Below are positions 25,848 through 34,502 of a stretch of 57,071 nucleotides of DNA, in pieces. How positions within the stretch are numbered: position 1 is the first letter of the stretch; each line of letters begins with the position of its first letter. The notes beneath the pieces were generated by a model that saw only the letters and a list, made by a program, of their open reading frames with translations, did not search any database and was not told the DNA's origin. The position numbers were made by a program, and so were the translations under genes. Origin of the DNA: Sinosporangium siamense (GTDB lineage: Bacteria; Actinomycetota; Actinomycetes; Streptosporangiales; Streptosporangiaceae); the NCBI RefSeq assembly GCF_016863435.1, contig NZ_BOOW01000003.1, forward strand, positions 1 through 57,071, read 5' to 3'.

Positions 25848-27233
25848 ATGGCACGTCGCAATGACGTCATGGAGACCATTGTCAGCCTTGCCAAGCGCCG
25901 CGGGCTCGTTTACCCGTCGAGCGAGATCTATGGAGGGCTGCGGGCTTCCTGGGACTACGGCCCCCTCGGCGTCGAGCTGAAGAACAACGTCAAGCGTGAG
26001 TGGTGGAAGGCGGTCGTCCAGGGCCGTGACGACGTGGTCGGCCTCGACTCCTGTGTGATCCTCGCCCGTGAGGTGTGGGAGGCCAGCGGCCACGTGCAGG
26101 AGTTCGTGGACCCGTTGACCGAGTGCCAGTCGTGTCACAAGCGCTATCGCGCCGACCACCTGGTGGAGGCGTTCGAGGAGCGGCACGGCAGGGCCCCCGA
26201 GCACGGCCTGGCCGACCTGACCTGCCCCAACTGCGGCAACAAGGGCGCCTTCACCGAGCCGAAGATGTTCAACGGCCTGCTCAAGACCTTCCTCGGCCCG
26301 GTCGAGGACGAATCGGGGCTGGCCTATCTGCGGCCGGAGACCGCGCAGGGCATCTTCATCAACTACCTCAATGTGCAGCAGTCGTCCCGCAAGAAGATCC
26401 CGTTCGGCATCGGCCAGATCGGCAAGTCGTTCCGCAACGAGATCACCCCGGGCAACTTCATCTTCCGCACCCGCGAGTTCGAGCAGATGGAGATGGAGTT
26501 CTTCGTCAAGCCGGGCAGTGACGAGGAGTGGCACCAATACTGGATCGACCAGCGCCTCGCCTGGTATATCGATCTTGGCATCGACCGCGACAACCTGCGG
26601 CTCTACGAGCACCCGCAGGACAAGTTGTCGCACTATTCGAAGCGCACCGTCGACATCGAATACCGCTTCAACTTCACCGGGTCGGAGTGGGGCGAGCTTG
26701 AGGGCGTCGCCAACCGCACCGACTTCGACCTGACGACGCACTCCAAGCACTCCGGGGCCGACCTGTCGTTCTTCGAGCAGGACAGCGGTGAGCGCTATGT
26801 GCCTTACGTCATCGAGCCGGCGGCCGGTGTCGACCGCTGCACGCTGACGTTCATGCTCGACGCCTATGCCGAGGACGAGGCCCCCAACGCCAAGGGGGTC
26901 ATGGAGACCCGCAAGGTGATGCGGCTCGACCACCGTCTCGCCCCGGTCAAGGTCGCGGTGCTGCCGCTGTCGCGCAACGCCGACCTGTCGCCGAAGGCCC
27001 GCGACCTCGCGGCTCAGCTCCGCCGCCGGTGGAATGTCGAGTTCGACGACGCGGGGGCGATCGGCCGCCGCTACCGCCGCCAGGACGAGATCGGCACGCC
27101 GTTCTGCGTCACGGTCGACTTCGACTCGCTTGAGGACCACGCGGTGACCGTGCGCGAGCGCGACACCATGGGCCAGGAGCGGGTGGCGCTCGACCAGGTG
27201 GAGTCCTACCTGCGTCAGCACCTCAACGACTGA
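25848..27233 (+). CDS. glyS: Glycine--tRNA ligase (single-chain type)
   Basis: This 461-aa class II synthetase of the alpha2 (archaeal/eukaryal and Gram-positive) type joins glycine to tRNA-Gly. Visible features are [14 protein letters not shown] near the start, a zinc-binding insertion with CQSC and CPNC (about residues 94-130), motif 2 with [19 protein letters not shown], motif 3 toward [10 protein letters not shown], and a C-terminal anticodon-binding domain from about 365 ([11 protein letters not shown]). ATG 25848 follows GGAG. A classical terminator follows the stop. Confidence 0.97.
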   Translation: MARRNDVMETIVSLAKRRGLVYPSSEIYGGLRASWDYGPLGVELKNNVKREWWKAVVQGRDDVVGLDSCVILAREVWEASGHVQEFVDPLTECQSCHKRYRADHLVEAFEERHGRAPEHGLADLTCPNCGNKGAFTEPKMFNGLLKTFLGPVEDESGLAYLRPETAQGIFINYLNVQQSSRKKIPFGIGQIGKSFRNEITPGNFIFRTREFEQMEMEFFVKPGSDEEWHQYWIDQRLAWYIDLGIDRDNLRLYEHPQDKLSHYSKRTVDIEYRFNFTGSEWGELEGVANRTDFDLTTHSKHSGADLSFFEQDSGERYVPYVIEPAAGVDRCTLTFMLDAYAEDEAPNAKGVMETRKVMRLDHRLAPVKVAVLPLSRNADLSPKARDLAAQLRRRWNVEFDDAGAIGRRYRRQDEIGTPFCVTVDFDSLEDHAVTVRERDTMGQERVALDQVESYLRQHLND

Positions 27234-27250
27234 TTCGCTTCGCCCTCGAC

Positions 27251-27279
27251 GGGCCCGCGCCGCATCCCGGCGCGGGCCC
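27251..27279 (+). terminator. glyS intrinsic terminator
   Basis: Perfect 12-bp stem (27251-27262 with 27268-27279) and 5-nt loop, followed by GTCGTCGTTTT. Confidence 0.85.
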
Positions 27280-27300
27280 GTCGTCGTTTTCCGGTCCGGC

Positions 27301-27410
27301 CGTTTTCTGATCCGTCCGTCCGTCCGCTCGCCCGCTCGTCCGCCGGCCCGTCCGTCCGTCCGCTCGTCCGCCCGTCTGGCCGCCGGCCCTGCCGCCCGTG
27401 CGGCCGTCTG
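27301..27410. repeat. Low-complexity CCGT/CCGCTCGT tract
   Basis: About 110 bp made of CCGT, CCGC and CTCG tetramers (GTCCGTCCGTCCGCTCG and variants), downstream of the glyS terminator. Confidence 0.9.
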
Positions 27411-27532
27411 TTCCATGGGAGGTGGCCGTCCGTTTGGTGGCCGACAACCGTCCGTTCCGCCGCGGGCGGGAGTGTGTTTGGGCCCCGGGGGAGTGGGCAC
27501 TGCGGCGAAAACCCCGAAGATCGAAGCGCGTA

Positions 27533-27563
27533 AATTGGTTTACACCAATTGGTATATACCATT
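27533..27563. promoter_or_regulatory. Two overlapping TGGT-N4-ACCA palindromes upstream of ppdK
   Basis: TGGTTTACACCA (27536-27547, inside the near-perfect AATTGGTTTACACCAATT at 27533-27550) and the perfect TGGTATATACCA (27550-27561) share the half-sites TGGT/ACCA with a 4-bp centre. Centres are 14 bp apart. The pattern is that of GntR/HutC-family operators (DasR sites have TGGTCTAGACCA). They stand in an AT-rich island about 170-200 bp before ppdK. Confidence 0.55.
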
Positions 27564-27730
27564 GTGAGAGATCGAAAGTTTGCCGCTTTTTGAATTGGAT
27601 TAGACCTCCCCGAGGGTATCTACCTGGGCAGATGTCGTATCAGCCGACGGGTGACGATTCTTCCTGATTTCTATCTGTAGAGTCCGCAAGAGAGGCAGAT
27701 TGCGCATTAGAGGTCAATGAAGGAGCTGTC

Positions 27731-30394
27731 ATGCCCAAGTATGTTTACGGCTTCACCGAGGGCAACAGAGATCTCAAGGACCTGCTCGGGGGAAAGGGAG
27801 CCAACCTCGCCGAGATGACCAATCTCGGCCTGCCTGTGCCTCCCGGCTTCACGATCACCACCGAGGCGTGCCGCCACTACCTCACCGACGGGACCTTCCC
27901 CGCGGGTCTTGAGGAAGAGATCGACGAGCACCTTGCCGCGCTGGAGCAGAGCATGGGCAGGCGGCTCGGACAGAGTGACGACCCTCTACTCGTGAGCGTA
28001 CGCTCCGGGGCGAAGTTCTCCATGCCCGGCATGATGGAAACAGTGCTCAACATCGGCCTCAACGATGAATCGGTGCTGGGACTCGCCAAGCAGGCGGGCG
28101 GTAACGACCGCTTCGCGTGGGACTCCTACCGGCGGCTCATCCAGATGTTCGGCAAGACCGTGCTCGGCATCGAGGGCGAGCACTTCGAAGACGCCTTGGA
28201 CCACTTGAAGACCGAGCGGGGGGCGAAGGGCGACCTCGACCTCGCCACCGCCGACTTCCGCGAGCTGGTCGCGACCTACAAGGGCATCGTGCGGGAGCAG
28301 GCCGGGATCGACTTCCCCACCGACCCGCGTGAGCAGATGAGACTCGCCGTGCTGGCCGTCTTCGACTCGTGGAAGGCGCCGAGGGCCGTGCTCTACCGCC
28401 GCCAGGAGCGCATCCCCGCCGACCTCGGCACCGCCGTCAACATCGTCGCCATGGTGTTCGGCAACCTCGGCATGGAGTCCGGCACCGGCGTCGCCTTCAC
28501 CCGGGACCCCGGCAGCGGCCACCAGGGTGTCTACGGCGACTACCTGCAGAACGCCCAGGGTGAGGACGTCGTGGCCGGCATCCGCAACACCATCCCCCTG
28601 CAAGAGCTCGAACGTCTCGACCCGGTCTCCTACGCCGAACTCATGAAGATCATGGAGAAGCTGGAGAACCACTACCGCGACCTCTGCGACATCGAGTTCA
28701 CCATCGAGCGCGGCAAGTTGTGGATGCTCCAGACCCGCGTGGGCAAGCGCACCGCCGCCGCGGCCTTCCGCATCGCCACCCAGCTGGTCGACCAGGGCCT
28801 CATCACCCTCGACGAGGCCGTCACCCGGGTGTCCGGCGGACAGCTCGCCCAGCTCATGTTCCCCCGCTTCGACCAGGCCGCCGGAGCGCGCCTGCTCACC
28901 AAGGGCATGAACGCCTCCCCGGGCGCCGCCGTCGGCAAGGCCGTGTTCTCCTCAGAACGCGCCGTGGAGCTTGCCGCCCGCGGCGAGGCCGTCGTGCTGG
29001 TACGCCGGGAGACCAACCCCGACGACCTCAGCGGCATGATCGCGGCCAAGGGTGTGCTCACCTCACGCGGCGGCAAGACCTCCCACGCCGCCGTGGTCGC
29101 CCGCGGCATGGGCAAGACCTGCGTCTGCGGGGCCGAGGAGCTCAACGTCTCCACCAAGGAGCGGAGGTTCACCGCTCCGGGCGGCGTCGTCGTGGAGGAG
29201 GGTGACATCATCTCCATCGACGGCTCCAGCGGCGCGGTATACCTCGGCGAGGTGCCTGTGGTGCCCTCGCCCGTGGTCGAATACTTCGAGGGCTCGGGCG
29301 ACCTCGGCGACGAGCTGGTGTCGGCCGTGCACCGGATCATGGCCCACGCCGACGCCACCCGCCGGCTCGCCGTGCGGGCCAACGCCGACAACGCCGAGGA
29401 CGCCGCCAGGGCGCGGCGGTTCGGGGCCCAGGGCATCGGGCTGTGCCGTACCGAGCACATGTTCCTCGGGGAGCGGCGGCAGCTCGTCGAGGACCTGATC
29501 CTCGCGACCGACGAGGCGGGCCGCGAGGCCGCTCTGCGCAAGCTGGAGCCGCTCCAGCGGGCCGACTTCGCCGAGATCTTCGAGGCCATGGACGGGCTGC
29601 CCGTCACGATCCGGCTGCTCGACCCGCCGCTCCACGAGTTCCTGCCCGACCTCACCGAGCTGTCGATCAAGGTTGCGGTGGCGGGGGACAAGGCGGACGC
29701 CAAGGACCGCGTCCTGCTCGACTGCGTCAAGCGGCTGCATGAGCAGAACCCGATGCTCGGCCTGCGCGGGGTACGGCTCGGCCTGGTCGTGCCCGGCCTG
29801 TTCGCCATGCAGGTGCGGGCCATCGCCGAGGCGGCGCGGGCCAGGGCCGAGGTGGGCGGCGACCCGCGCGCCGAGATCATGATCCCGCTGGTCGGCGCGG
29901 TGCAGGAGCTTGAGCTGGTGCGCGAGGAGGCCGAGCACATCCTCGCCGAGACCGGCGTCGACGCGCTCATCGGCACCATGATCGAGGTGCCGCGCGCCGC
30001 GCTCACCGCCGCTTCGATCGCCGAGGCCGCGGAGTTCTTCTCGTTCGGTACGAACGACCTGACCCAGATGACCTGGGGCTTCTCCCGTGACGACGTCGAG
30101 GCATCCTTCTTCTCGAAATATCTCGACCTGGGGGTCTTCGGGGTGTCGCCCTTCGAGAGCCTCGACCGCGACGGCGTCGGCAGGCTTGTCCGCATCGCCG
30201 TGGAGGAGGGCAGGAAGACCAGGCCCGGCCTCAAGCTCGGCATCTGCGGCGAGCACGGCGGCGACCCGGACTCGATCCACTTCTGCCACGAGGCGGGCCT
30301 CGACTATGTGTCCTGCTCGCCGTTCCGCATCCCGGTGGCGCGGCTGGAGGCCGCCCGCGCGGCCCTGACCGCTGGAGATTCGGACACTCGATGA
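27731..30394 (+). CDS. ppdK: Pyruvate, phosphate dikinase
   Basis: This 887-aa three-domain enzyme interconverts pyruvate, ATP and Pi with PEP, AMP and PPi in the cytosol. The N-terminal ATP-grasp domain starts VYGFTEGNRDLKDLLGGKGA. The central swivelling domain holds the phosphorylated His in LTSRGGKTSHAAVVARGMG (about residue 455). The C-terminal PEP/pyruvate barrel includes GLCRTEHMF, the ligand-rich FGTNDLTQMTWGFSRDD and near the end CGEHGGDP. Length is standard. ATG 27731 follows AAGGAG. It probably serves gluconeogenic or anaplerotic PEP supply; its long AT-rich upstream region with two GntR-type palindromes suggests carbon-source control. Confidence 0.97.
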   Translation: MPKYVYGFTEGNRDLKDLLGGKGANLAEMTNLGLPVPPGFTITTEACRHYLTDGTFPAGLEEEIDEHLAALEQSMGRRLGQSDDPLLVSVRSGAKFSMPGMMETVLNIGLNDESVLGLAKQAGGNDRFAWDSYRRLIQMFGKTVLGIEGEHFEDALDHLKTERGAKGDLDLATADFRELVATYKGIVREQAGIDFPTDPREQMRLAVLAVFDSWKAPRAVLYRRQERIPADLGTAVNIVAMVFGNLGMESGTGVAFTRDPGSGHQGVYGDYLQNAQGEDVVAGIRNTIPLQELERLDPVSYAELMKIMEKLENHYRDLCDIEFTIERGKLWMLQTRVGKRTAAAAFRIATQLVDQGLITLDEAVTRVSGGQLAQLMFPRFDQAAGARLLTKGMNASPGAAVGKAVFSSERAVELAARGEAVVLVRRETNPDDLSGMIAAKGVLTSRGGKTSHAAVVARGMGKTCVCGAEELNVSTKERRFTAPGGVVVEEGDIISIDGSSGAVYLGEVPVVPSPVVEYFEGSGDLGDELVSAVHRIMAHADATRRLAVRANADNAEDAARARRFGAQGIGLCRTEHMFLGERRQLVEDLILATDEAGREAALRKLEPLQRADFAEIFEAMDGLPVTIRLLDPPLHEFLPDLTELSIKVAVAGDKADAKDRVLLDCVKRLHEQNPMLGLRGVRLGLVVPGLFAMQVRAIAEAARARAEVGGDPRAEIMIPLVGAVQELELVREEAEHILAETGVDALIGTMIEVPRAALTAASIAEAAEFFSFGTNDLTQMTWGFSRDDVEASFFSKYLDLGVFGVSPFESLDRDGVGRLVRIAVEEGRKTRPGLKLGICGEHGGDPDSIHFCHEAGLDYVSCSPFRIPVARLEAARAALTAGDSDTR

Positions 30395-30401
30395 CACATG
30401 C

Positions 30402-30430
30402 GGGGTGGGGTGCGCAGAGTGCCCCACCCC
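30402..30430 (+). terminator. Hairpin after ppdK
   Basis: GGGGTGGGG (30402-30410) pairs with CCCCACCCC (30422-30430) around an 11-nt loop, 7 bp after the ppdK stop. There is no T-run. Confidence 0.7.
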
Positions 30431-30539
30431 CGCGCGACGCTCCCGGTCTGGGGCTTCCGCCGTACTCCGATCCCGGCCTTCGAGCCGGCACTTCGCCGCC
30501 GTGCCGGACCCTCGCCGAACGACTATGCTCACTGCTCTT

Positions 30540-31778
30540 ATGGCGCACTATGACGAGCATGACCAAGCCCGCTGGGTGCCTGAACCCCCGGGCAATCCCG
30601 AACGCAGTGCGTTCGAGCGTGACCGCGCCAGGGTGCTGCACAGCGCGGCACTGCGCAGGCTCGCCGCCAAGACGCAGGTCGTCGGCCCCGGCGAGACATA
30701 CGATCTCGGCCAGCACATCCCCCGCACCCGGCTGACCCATTCGCTGGAGTGCGCGCAGGTCGGCCGTGAGATGGGGGAGGCGCTGGGCGTCGATCCCGAT
30801 CTGGTGGAGACCGCCTGCCTCGCCCACGATCTCGGGCATCCGCCGTTCGGGCACAACGGCGAGGTGGCGCTCGACGCGCTCGCCGGAGGGTGCGGCGGCT
30901 TCGAGGGCAACGCGCAGAGTCTGCGGCTGCTCACCCGGCTTGAGGCAAAGGTCCTGACCGAGGACGGGCGGGGCGCCGGGCTCAACCTCACCCGAGCGTC
31001 GCTGAACGCCGCCCTGAAATATCCCTGGACCAGGGAGAAGAGCGCTAAATACGGGGTCTATCCGGACGACATGCCGGTGTTCGAGTGGATCCGGGAGGGC
31101 ACCGAACCGAATCGTGTGTCCTTCGAGGCCCAGATCATGGACTGGGCGGACGACGTGGCCTACTCCGTCCACGACCTTGAGGACGCCCTCCACTCCGGCC
31201 ACGTCACCCTGGAGGCGCTCCGCGACCCGGGCGAGCGGCGCGAGGTCGTGAAGCGCACCGCCGAGTGGCACTGCCCCGACGCCGACCCCGCCGAGCTGGG
31301 CGAGCTGCTCGACCGCCTCATGGCCGAGCCCTTCTGGCCGGGCCACTTCGACGGTGGGCTCGCCGATGTCGCCGGGCTGAAGGGCCTCACAAGCTCCCTC
31401 ATCGGTCGTTTCTGCCGCGCGGCGGAACGTGCCACACGCGAGACGTACGGCTCACGCCCCGATCGCCGCGTCGCCGATCTCGTCGTGCCCCGCGCCGCGC
31501 GGCTCGAATGCGCGATGCTCAAGGGGGTCATCGCGCATTACGTGATGGGCCGCGACGAACACCACGCCAACCAGGCCAGGCAGCGTGAACTGATCACCGA
31601 ACTGGCCGCCCTCATCACGCTCGGCGCGCCGGGCACGCTGGAGCCCGCGCTGCGCCCCGTCTACGAGAGCGCCGGGGACGACGGCGCCCGGGTGCGGGTC
31701 GTGATCGACCAGATCGCCTCGCTCACCGACACGTCCGCCGTGGCCTGGCACCGGCACATGTCACGCCGTAGCGGATAA
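30540..31778 (+). CDS. dgt: Deoxyguanosinetriphosphate triphosphohydrolase family protein
   Basis: A 412-aa HD-domain enzyme hydrolysing dNTPs to deoxynucleoside and triphosphate. The HD metal motif is complete: His in RTRLTHSLECAQVG, HD in CLAHDLGHPPFGHNGE, and Asp in the later DWADDVAYSVHDLED. The first conserved block (RSAFERDRARVLHSAALRRL) begins about 20 residues after ATG 30540, so this or the nearby in-frame ATG 30525 is the start. There is no ribosome-binding site, but TATGCT lies at 30524-30529. In actinobacteria dgt commonly sits upstream of dnaG, as here with two genes in between. Confidence 0.93.
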   Translation: MAHYDEHDQARWVPEPPGNPERSAFERDRARVLHSAALRRLAAKTQVVGPGETYDLGQHIPRTRLTHSLECAQVGREMGEALGVDPDLVETACLAHDLGHPPFGHNGEVALDALAGGCGGFEGNAQSLRLLTRLEAKVLTEDGRGAGLNLTRASLNAALKYPWTREKSAKYGVYPDDMPVFEWIREGTEPNRVSFEAQIMDWADDVAYSVHDLEDALHSGHVTLEALRDPGERREVVKRTAEWHCPDADPAELGELLDRLMAEPFWPGHFDGGLADVAGLKGLTSSLIGRFCRAAERATRETYGSRPDRRVADLVVPRAARLECAMLKGVIAHYVMGRDEHHANQARQRELITELAALITLGAPGTLEPALRPVYESAGDDGARVRVVIDQIASLTDTSAVAWHRHMSRRSG

Positions 31779-31956
31779 TACCCCCTGGGGGAATACTCGT
31801 TTTCCGGGGCCCGCCGCGTCATTCCGCAGGTGATCGCGGCATACTTCGGAAGACTCGTGCGGTTAACGTCCGAGAGAGCCGCCGGGTGGACGATCGGTGG
31901 GGAAGTCGCCTCCCTTCCGCCCGCCGCCCGAGCGCGACCATGGCAGGAGGCCATAC

Positions 31957-33174
31957 ATGACGACCTTTGTGATCATCGGTGCCGGGCTCGCGGGTGCTAA
32001 AGCGGCCCAGACACTGAGAGACGAGGGGTTCGACGGCGACATCGTGTTGATCGGGGCGGAGGGCGAGCGTCCCTACGAGCGTCCGCCGCTCTCCAAGGGT
32101 TATCTCAAGGGCAAGTCCGAGCGCGAGAAGGTCTACGTCCACAGCCCCGAGTGGTATTCCGAGCACTCCGTGGACCTGCGGCTGGGCACGACCGCCGTGG
32201 CCGTCCACCGCGACCGCAAGGTCGTCGAGCTCGACTCAGGCGAGACCGTGGCCTACGACAAGCTCCTGCTCGCGACCGGCGCCACGCCGAGGACGCTGCC
32301 GGTCCCCGGCGCCGATCTCGGCGGTGTCCACACCCTGCGCACCCTGCCCGACAGCGACACGCTCAGGCAGGCGTTCGCTCAGGCGGGCCGGGTCGTGGTC
32401 GCGGGAGCCGGGTGGATCGGCCTGGAGACCGCCGCGGCGGCACGTGCCGCAGGGTGCGAGGTCACCGTGGTCGAGTCCGAGCCGACGCCCCTGCACCGGG
32501 TGCTCGGCCCCGAGCTCGGCGAGATCTACGCCGGGGTGCACCGCCGCAACGGCGTCGAGTTCCGCTTCGGCGCCGGCGTGGCGGAGATCGCCGGGGAGGA
32601 CGGCCGGGTGCGCGAGGTCGTCACGACCGCGGGCGAGCGGTTGCCCGCCGACCTTGTGATCGTGGGCGTCGGCGCGGCCCCCAACACGGGCCTGGCCGTC
32701 GCCGCGGGGCTCGACGTGGCCGACGGCGTGGTCGTGGACGCCGGGCTGCGTTCCTCCGACCCCGACGTCTTCGCCGCGGGCGACGTCGCCGAGGCCCACA
32801 ACCCGCTGCTCGGCCGGCGCATCCGGGTCGAGCACTGGGCCAACGCCCTCAACGGCGGCCCCGCCGCGGCCCGCTCGATGCTCGGGCAGGACGTCGTCTT
32901 CGACCGGGTGCCCTACTTCTACACCGACCAGTTCGAACTCGGCATGGAGTTCTCCGGCGACATCCAGGGCTATGACCAGGTCGTCTACCGGGGTTCTGTG
33001 GAGGAGTTGGCCTTCATCGCGTTCTGGTTGCGCGAGGGCCGGGTGATCGCCGGGATGAATGTCAACATCTGGGACGTCACGGGCGCGATCCAGGGGCTGA
33101 TCAGGTCGGGCCAGGCCGTCGACACGGGCGCGCTCGCCGATCCGGCGCAGCCGCTCGACAGCCTCGCCTCCTAG
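31957..33174 (+). CDS. FAD-dependent ferredoxin/rubredoxin reductase-type oxidoreductase
   Basis: This 405-aa flavoprotein has an N-terminal FAD motif (VIIGAGLAGAKAAQTL), PYERPPLSKGYL, a second Rossmann motif for NAD(P)H (VVVAGAGWIGLETAAAA, about residue 147), and the FAD motif DVFAAGDVAEA. It ends with a C-terminal reductase domain containing EHWANALNGGPAAA and FYTDQFELGMEF. It passes electrons from NAD(P)H to a ferredoxin, often for a cytochrome P450 or Rieske oxygenase. No ferredoxin or oxygenase gene is adjacent, so the partner is elsewhere. ATG 31957 follows AGGAGG; a longer reading from 31897 is not supported. Confidence 0.92.
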   Translation: MTTFVIIGAGLAGAKAAQTLRDEGFDGDIVLIGAEGERPYERPPLSKGYLKGKSEREKVYVHSPEWYSEHSVDLRLGTTAVAVHRDRKVVELDSGETVAYDKLLLATGATPRTLPVPGADLGGVHTLRTLPDSDTLRQAFAQAGRVVVAGAGWIGLETAAAARAAGCEVTVVESEPTPLHRVLGPELGEIYAGVHRRNGVEFRFGAGVAEIAGEDGRVREVVTTAGERLPADLVIVGVGAAPNTGLAVAAGLDVADGVVVDAGLRSSDPDVFAAGDVAEAHNPLLGRRIRVEHWANALNGGPAAARSMLGQDVVFDRVPYFYTDQFELGMEFSGDIQGYDQVVYRGSVEELAFIAFWLREGRVIAGMNVNIWDVTGAIQGLIRSGQAVDTGALADPAQPLDSLAS

Positions 33175-33176
33175 GG

Positions 33177-33362
33177 GCACACCGGGCTCAGCGGCGGCCG
33201 AGGTGAAGGCCTGCCGCTGGGCTCCGCCGTACAGATCAAGGCCACACGGGGCTCAGCGAGCGAGGTGAAGGCCTGCCGCTGGGCCCGGCCGTATAGATCG
33301 AGGCCACACCGGGCTCAGCGGCGGCCGAGGTGGAGGCCTGCCGCTGGGCTCCGCCGTACGCG
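33177..33362. repeat. Three tandem repeats of about 60-65 bp, each able to fold as a hairpin
   Basis: Copies at 33177-33241, 33242-33303 and 33304-33362 share CACACCGGGCTCAGCG, GAGGTGAAGGCCTGCCGCTG and GGCTCCGCCGTA. Within the unit, CAGCGGC..GGCC pairs with GGCC..TGCCGCTG. The array lies between the convergent reductase and M23-like genes and may be a composite bidirectional terminator. Confidence 0.9.
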
Positions 33363-33382
33363 CCGCCGCCCGGCAGGCGAGA

Positions 33383-34246
33383 TCAGCGCTGGTGGTGCGG
33401 GCCGAGGTCGAGGGTCTTCGTGGGCCTCGGCTTCGGCCTCGGCTTGGCCGGGGGCGGCGCCTGGGGCGAGCGGCTCTCGCACCGCGTCTCGCAGGGCGGG
33501 GTCACCTTCTTCTTCTTGCGCAGGGCCATGGTCTCGGCCTGCGGGGAGAGGGTGCGGTTGCCGTTGTACCACGCGTCCAGATAGTTCCAGGGGTTCACCA
33601 TGCCGCGCCGAATCCACCAGTAGCGGTGGCCGGTCTTCCAGGAGATCGCGAAGTAGAGGTTCGTGGCGGTCCTGCGGGCGTCGCCGGAGTTGCCCACGCG
33701 CCCCAGCTCCTGACCGCTCTTCACCTTGGTCCCCGGTCTTATGCCGTCGGCCACGGATTCGAGGTGGCCGCCCAGGTAGCGCACCCCGTCCTTGCCGATG
33801 ACGCTCACGAACCGCCCCTCACGGGCGGTCCCCCGGTCGGTCGCGGGGTTCCAGGGGTCGCTCTTGCGAACTTCGTGCACCACGCCGTCGACGGGGGAGA
33901 CGAATGCGCAGCCGCGGTTCGCCCAGATCGTGCTTTTGGGCACGACGAGCAGCTCGCGGGCGTAGTCGGTGCGGCAGTCGGCCACCGGGAACGTGTAGGT
34001 GTATTTCGAGATCTTCGGCGGCGGCACCCATGTGGGCTCCTCGGCCGTCGGCCGCGGCACGTTGGGCGGGGGAGCGCCGTTGGTGTCCGGGATCGTCGCG
34101 GTCACGACCGGGGTGGGCGTGGAGACCGCCATGACGGGCTCGGCCTTCAGCCGGGGCGTGGCCACGCCGGGGGCGCCGCTGCATGCGCAGGTCAGGAACG
34201 CGGCTCCGCCGATGGCGGTCAGCCGTAAGATATGGCCCGAACGCAT
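33383..34246 (-). CDS. M23/LytM-domain protein with degenerate zinc site
   Basis: This 287-aa exported protein has a hydrophobic leader with two Cys (AAFLTCACSG; lipobox-like but not canonical), then a Pro/Thr-rich spacer to about residue 80. The LytM-like domain (about 100-225) includes SPVDGVVHEV, RYLGGHLESVADGIRPG and VKSGQELGRVGNSGD. A basic Pro-rich tail follows. M23 enzymes bind zinc with His/Asp and a C-terminal HLHFE motif. Here the equivalent stretch reads NLYFAIS, without either His. The protein is therefore probably not an active peptidase but a LytM regulator or wall-binding factor. ATG 34246 has GGTGGAG upstream; ATG 34264 is less likely. Confidence 0.82.
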   Translation of the reverse strand: MRSGHILRLTAIGGAAFLTCACSGAPGVATPRLKAEPVMAVSTPTPVVTATIPDTNGAPPPNVPRPTAEEPTWVPPPKISKYTYTFPVADCRTDYARELLVVPKSTIWANRGCAFVSPVDGVVHEVRKSDPWNPATDRGTAREGRFVSVIGKDGVRYLGGHLESVADGIRPGTKVKSGQELGRVGNSGDARRTATNLYFAISWKTGHRYWWIRRGMVNPWNYLDAWYNGNRTLSPQAETMALRKKKKVTPPCETRCESRSPQAPPPAKPRPKPRPTKTLDLGPHHQR

Positions 34247-34490
34247 GATCTCCACCTGTGACATTGCCCGGATTAGATCCGATTACATGGCTAATCGATC
34301 CCTACATACCTGATGGCATGTTCGAGAATCTGGCCCTAGGATGCCACGTCCACCCGGTCTTCGGATGGGGCCTTCGCACGATGAGTGCAAACGACTCGGT
34401 TGTACGCCACCGCCGCGGCGGCCGGGCCTCCAGGTCGCGGACGGGCTCCCCGGCGGCCTGACCGAGGCACGAAATGTCGGCCGGCCGCCG

Positions 34491-34496
34491 TAGACT
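34491..34496 (+). promoter_or_regulatory. -10 hexamer TAGACT of dnaG
   Basis: TAGACT ends 6 nt before the dnaG GTG, with no ribosome-binding site between, suggesting a leaderless transcript. Confidence 0.45.
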
Positions 34497-34502
34497 CACG
34501 TC

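Noticed and set aside
25404-27500. 698-codon minus-strand open frame opposite glyS
   Set aside because: It is the antisense shadow of glyS in a high-GC genome; it has no protein family features and extends into low-complexity CCGT repeats.
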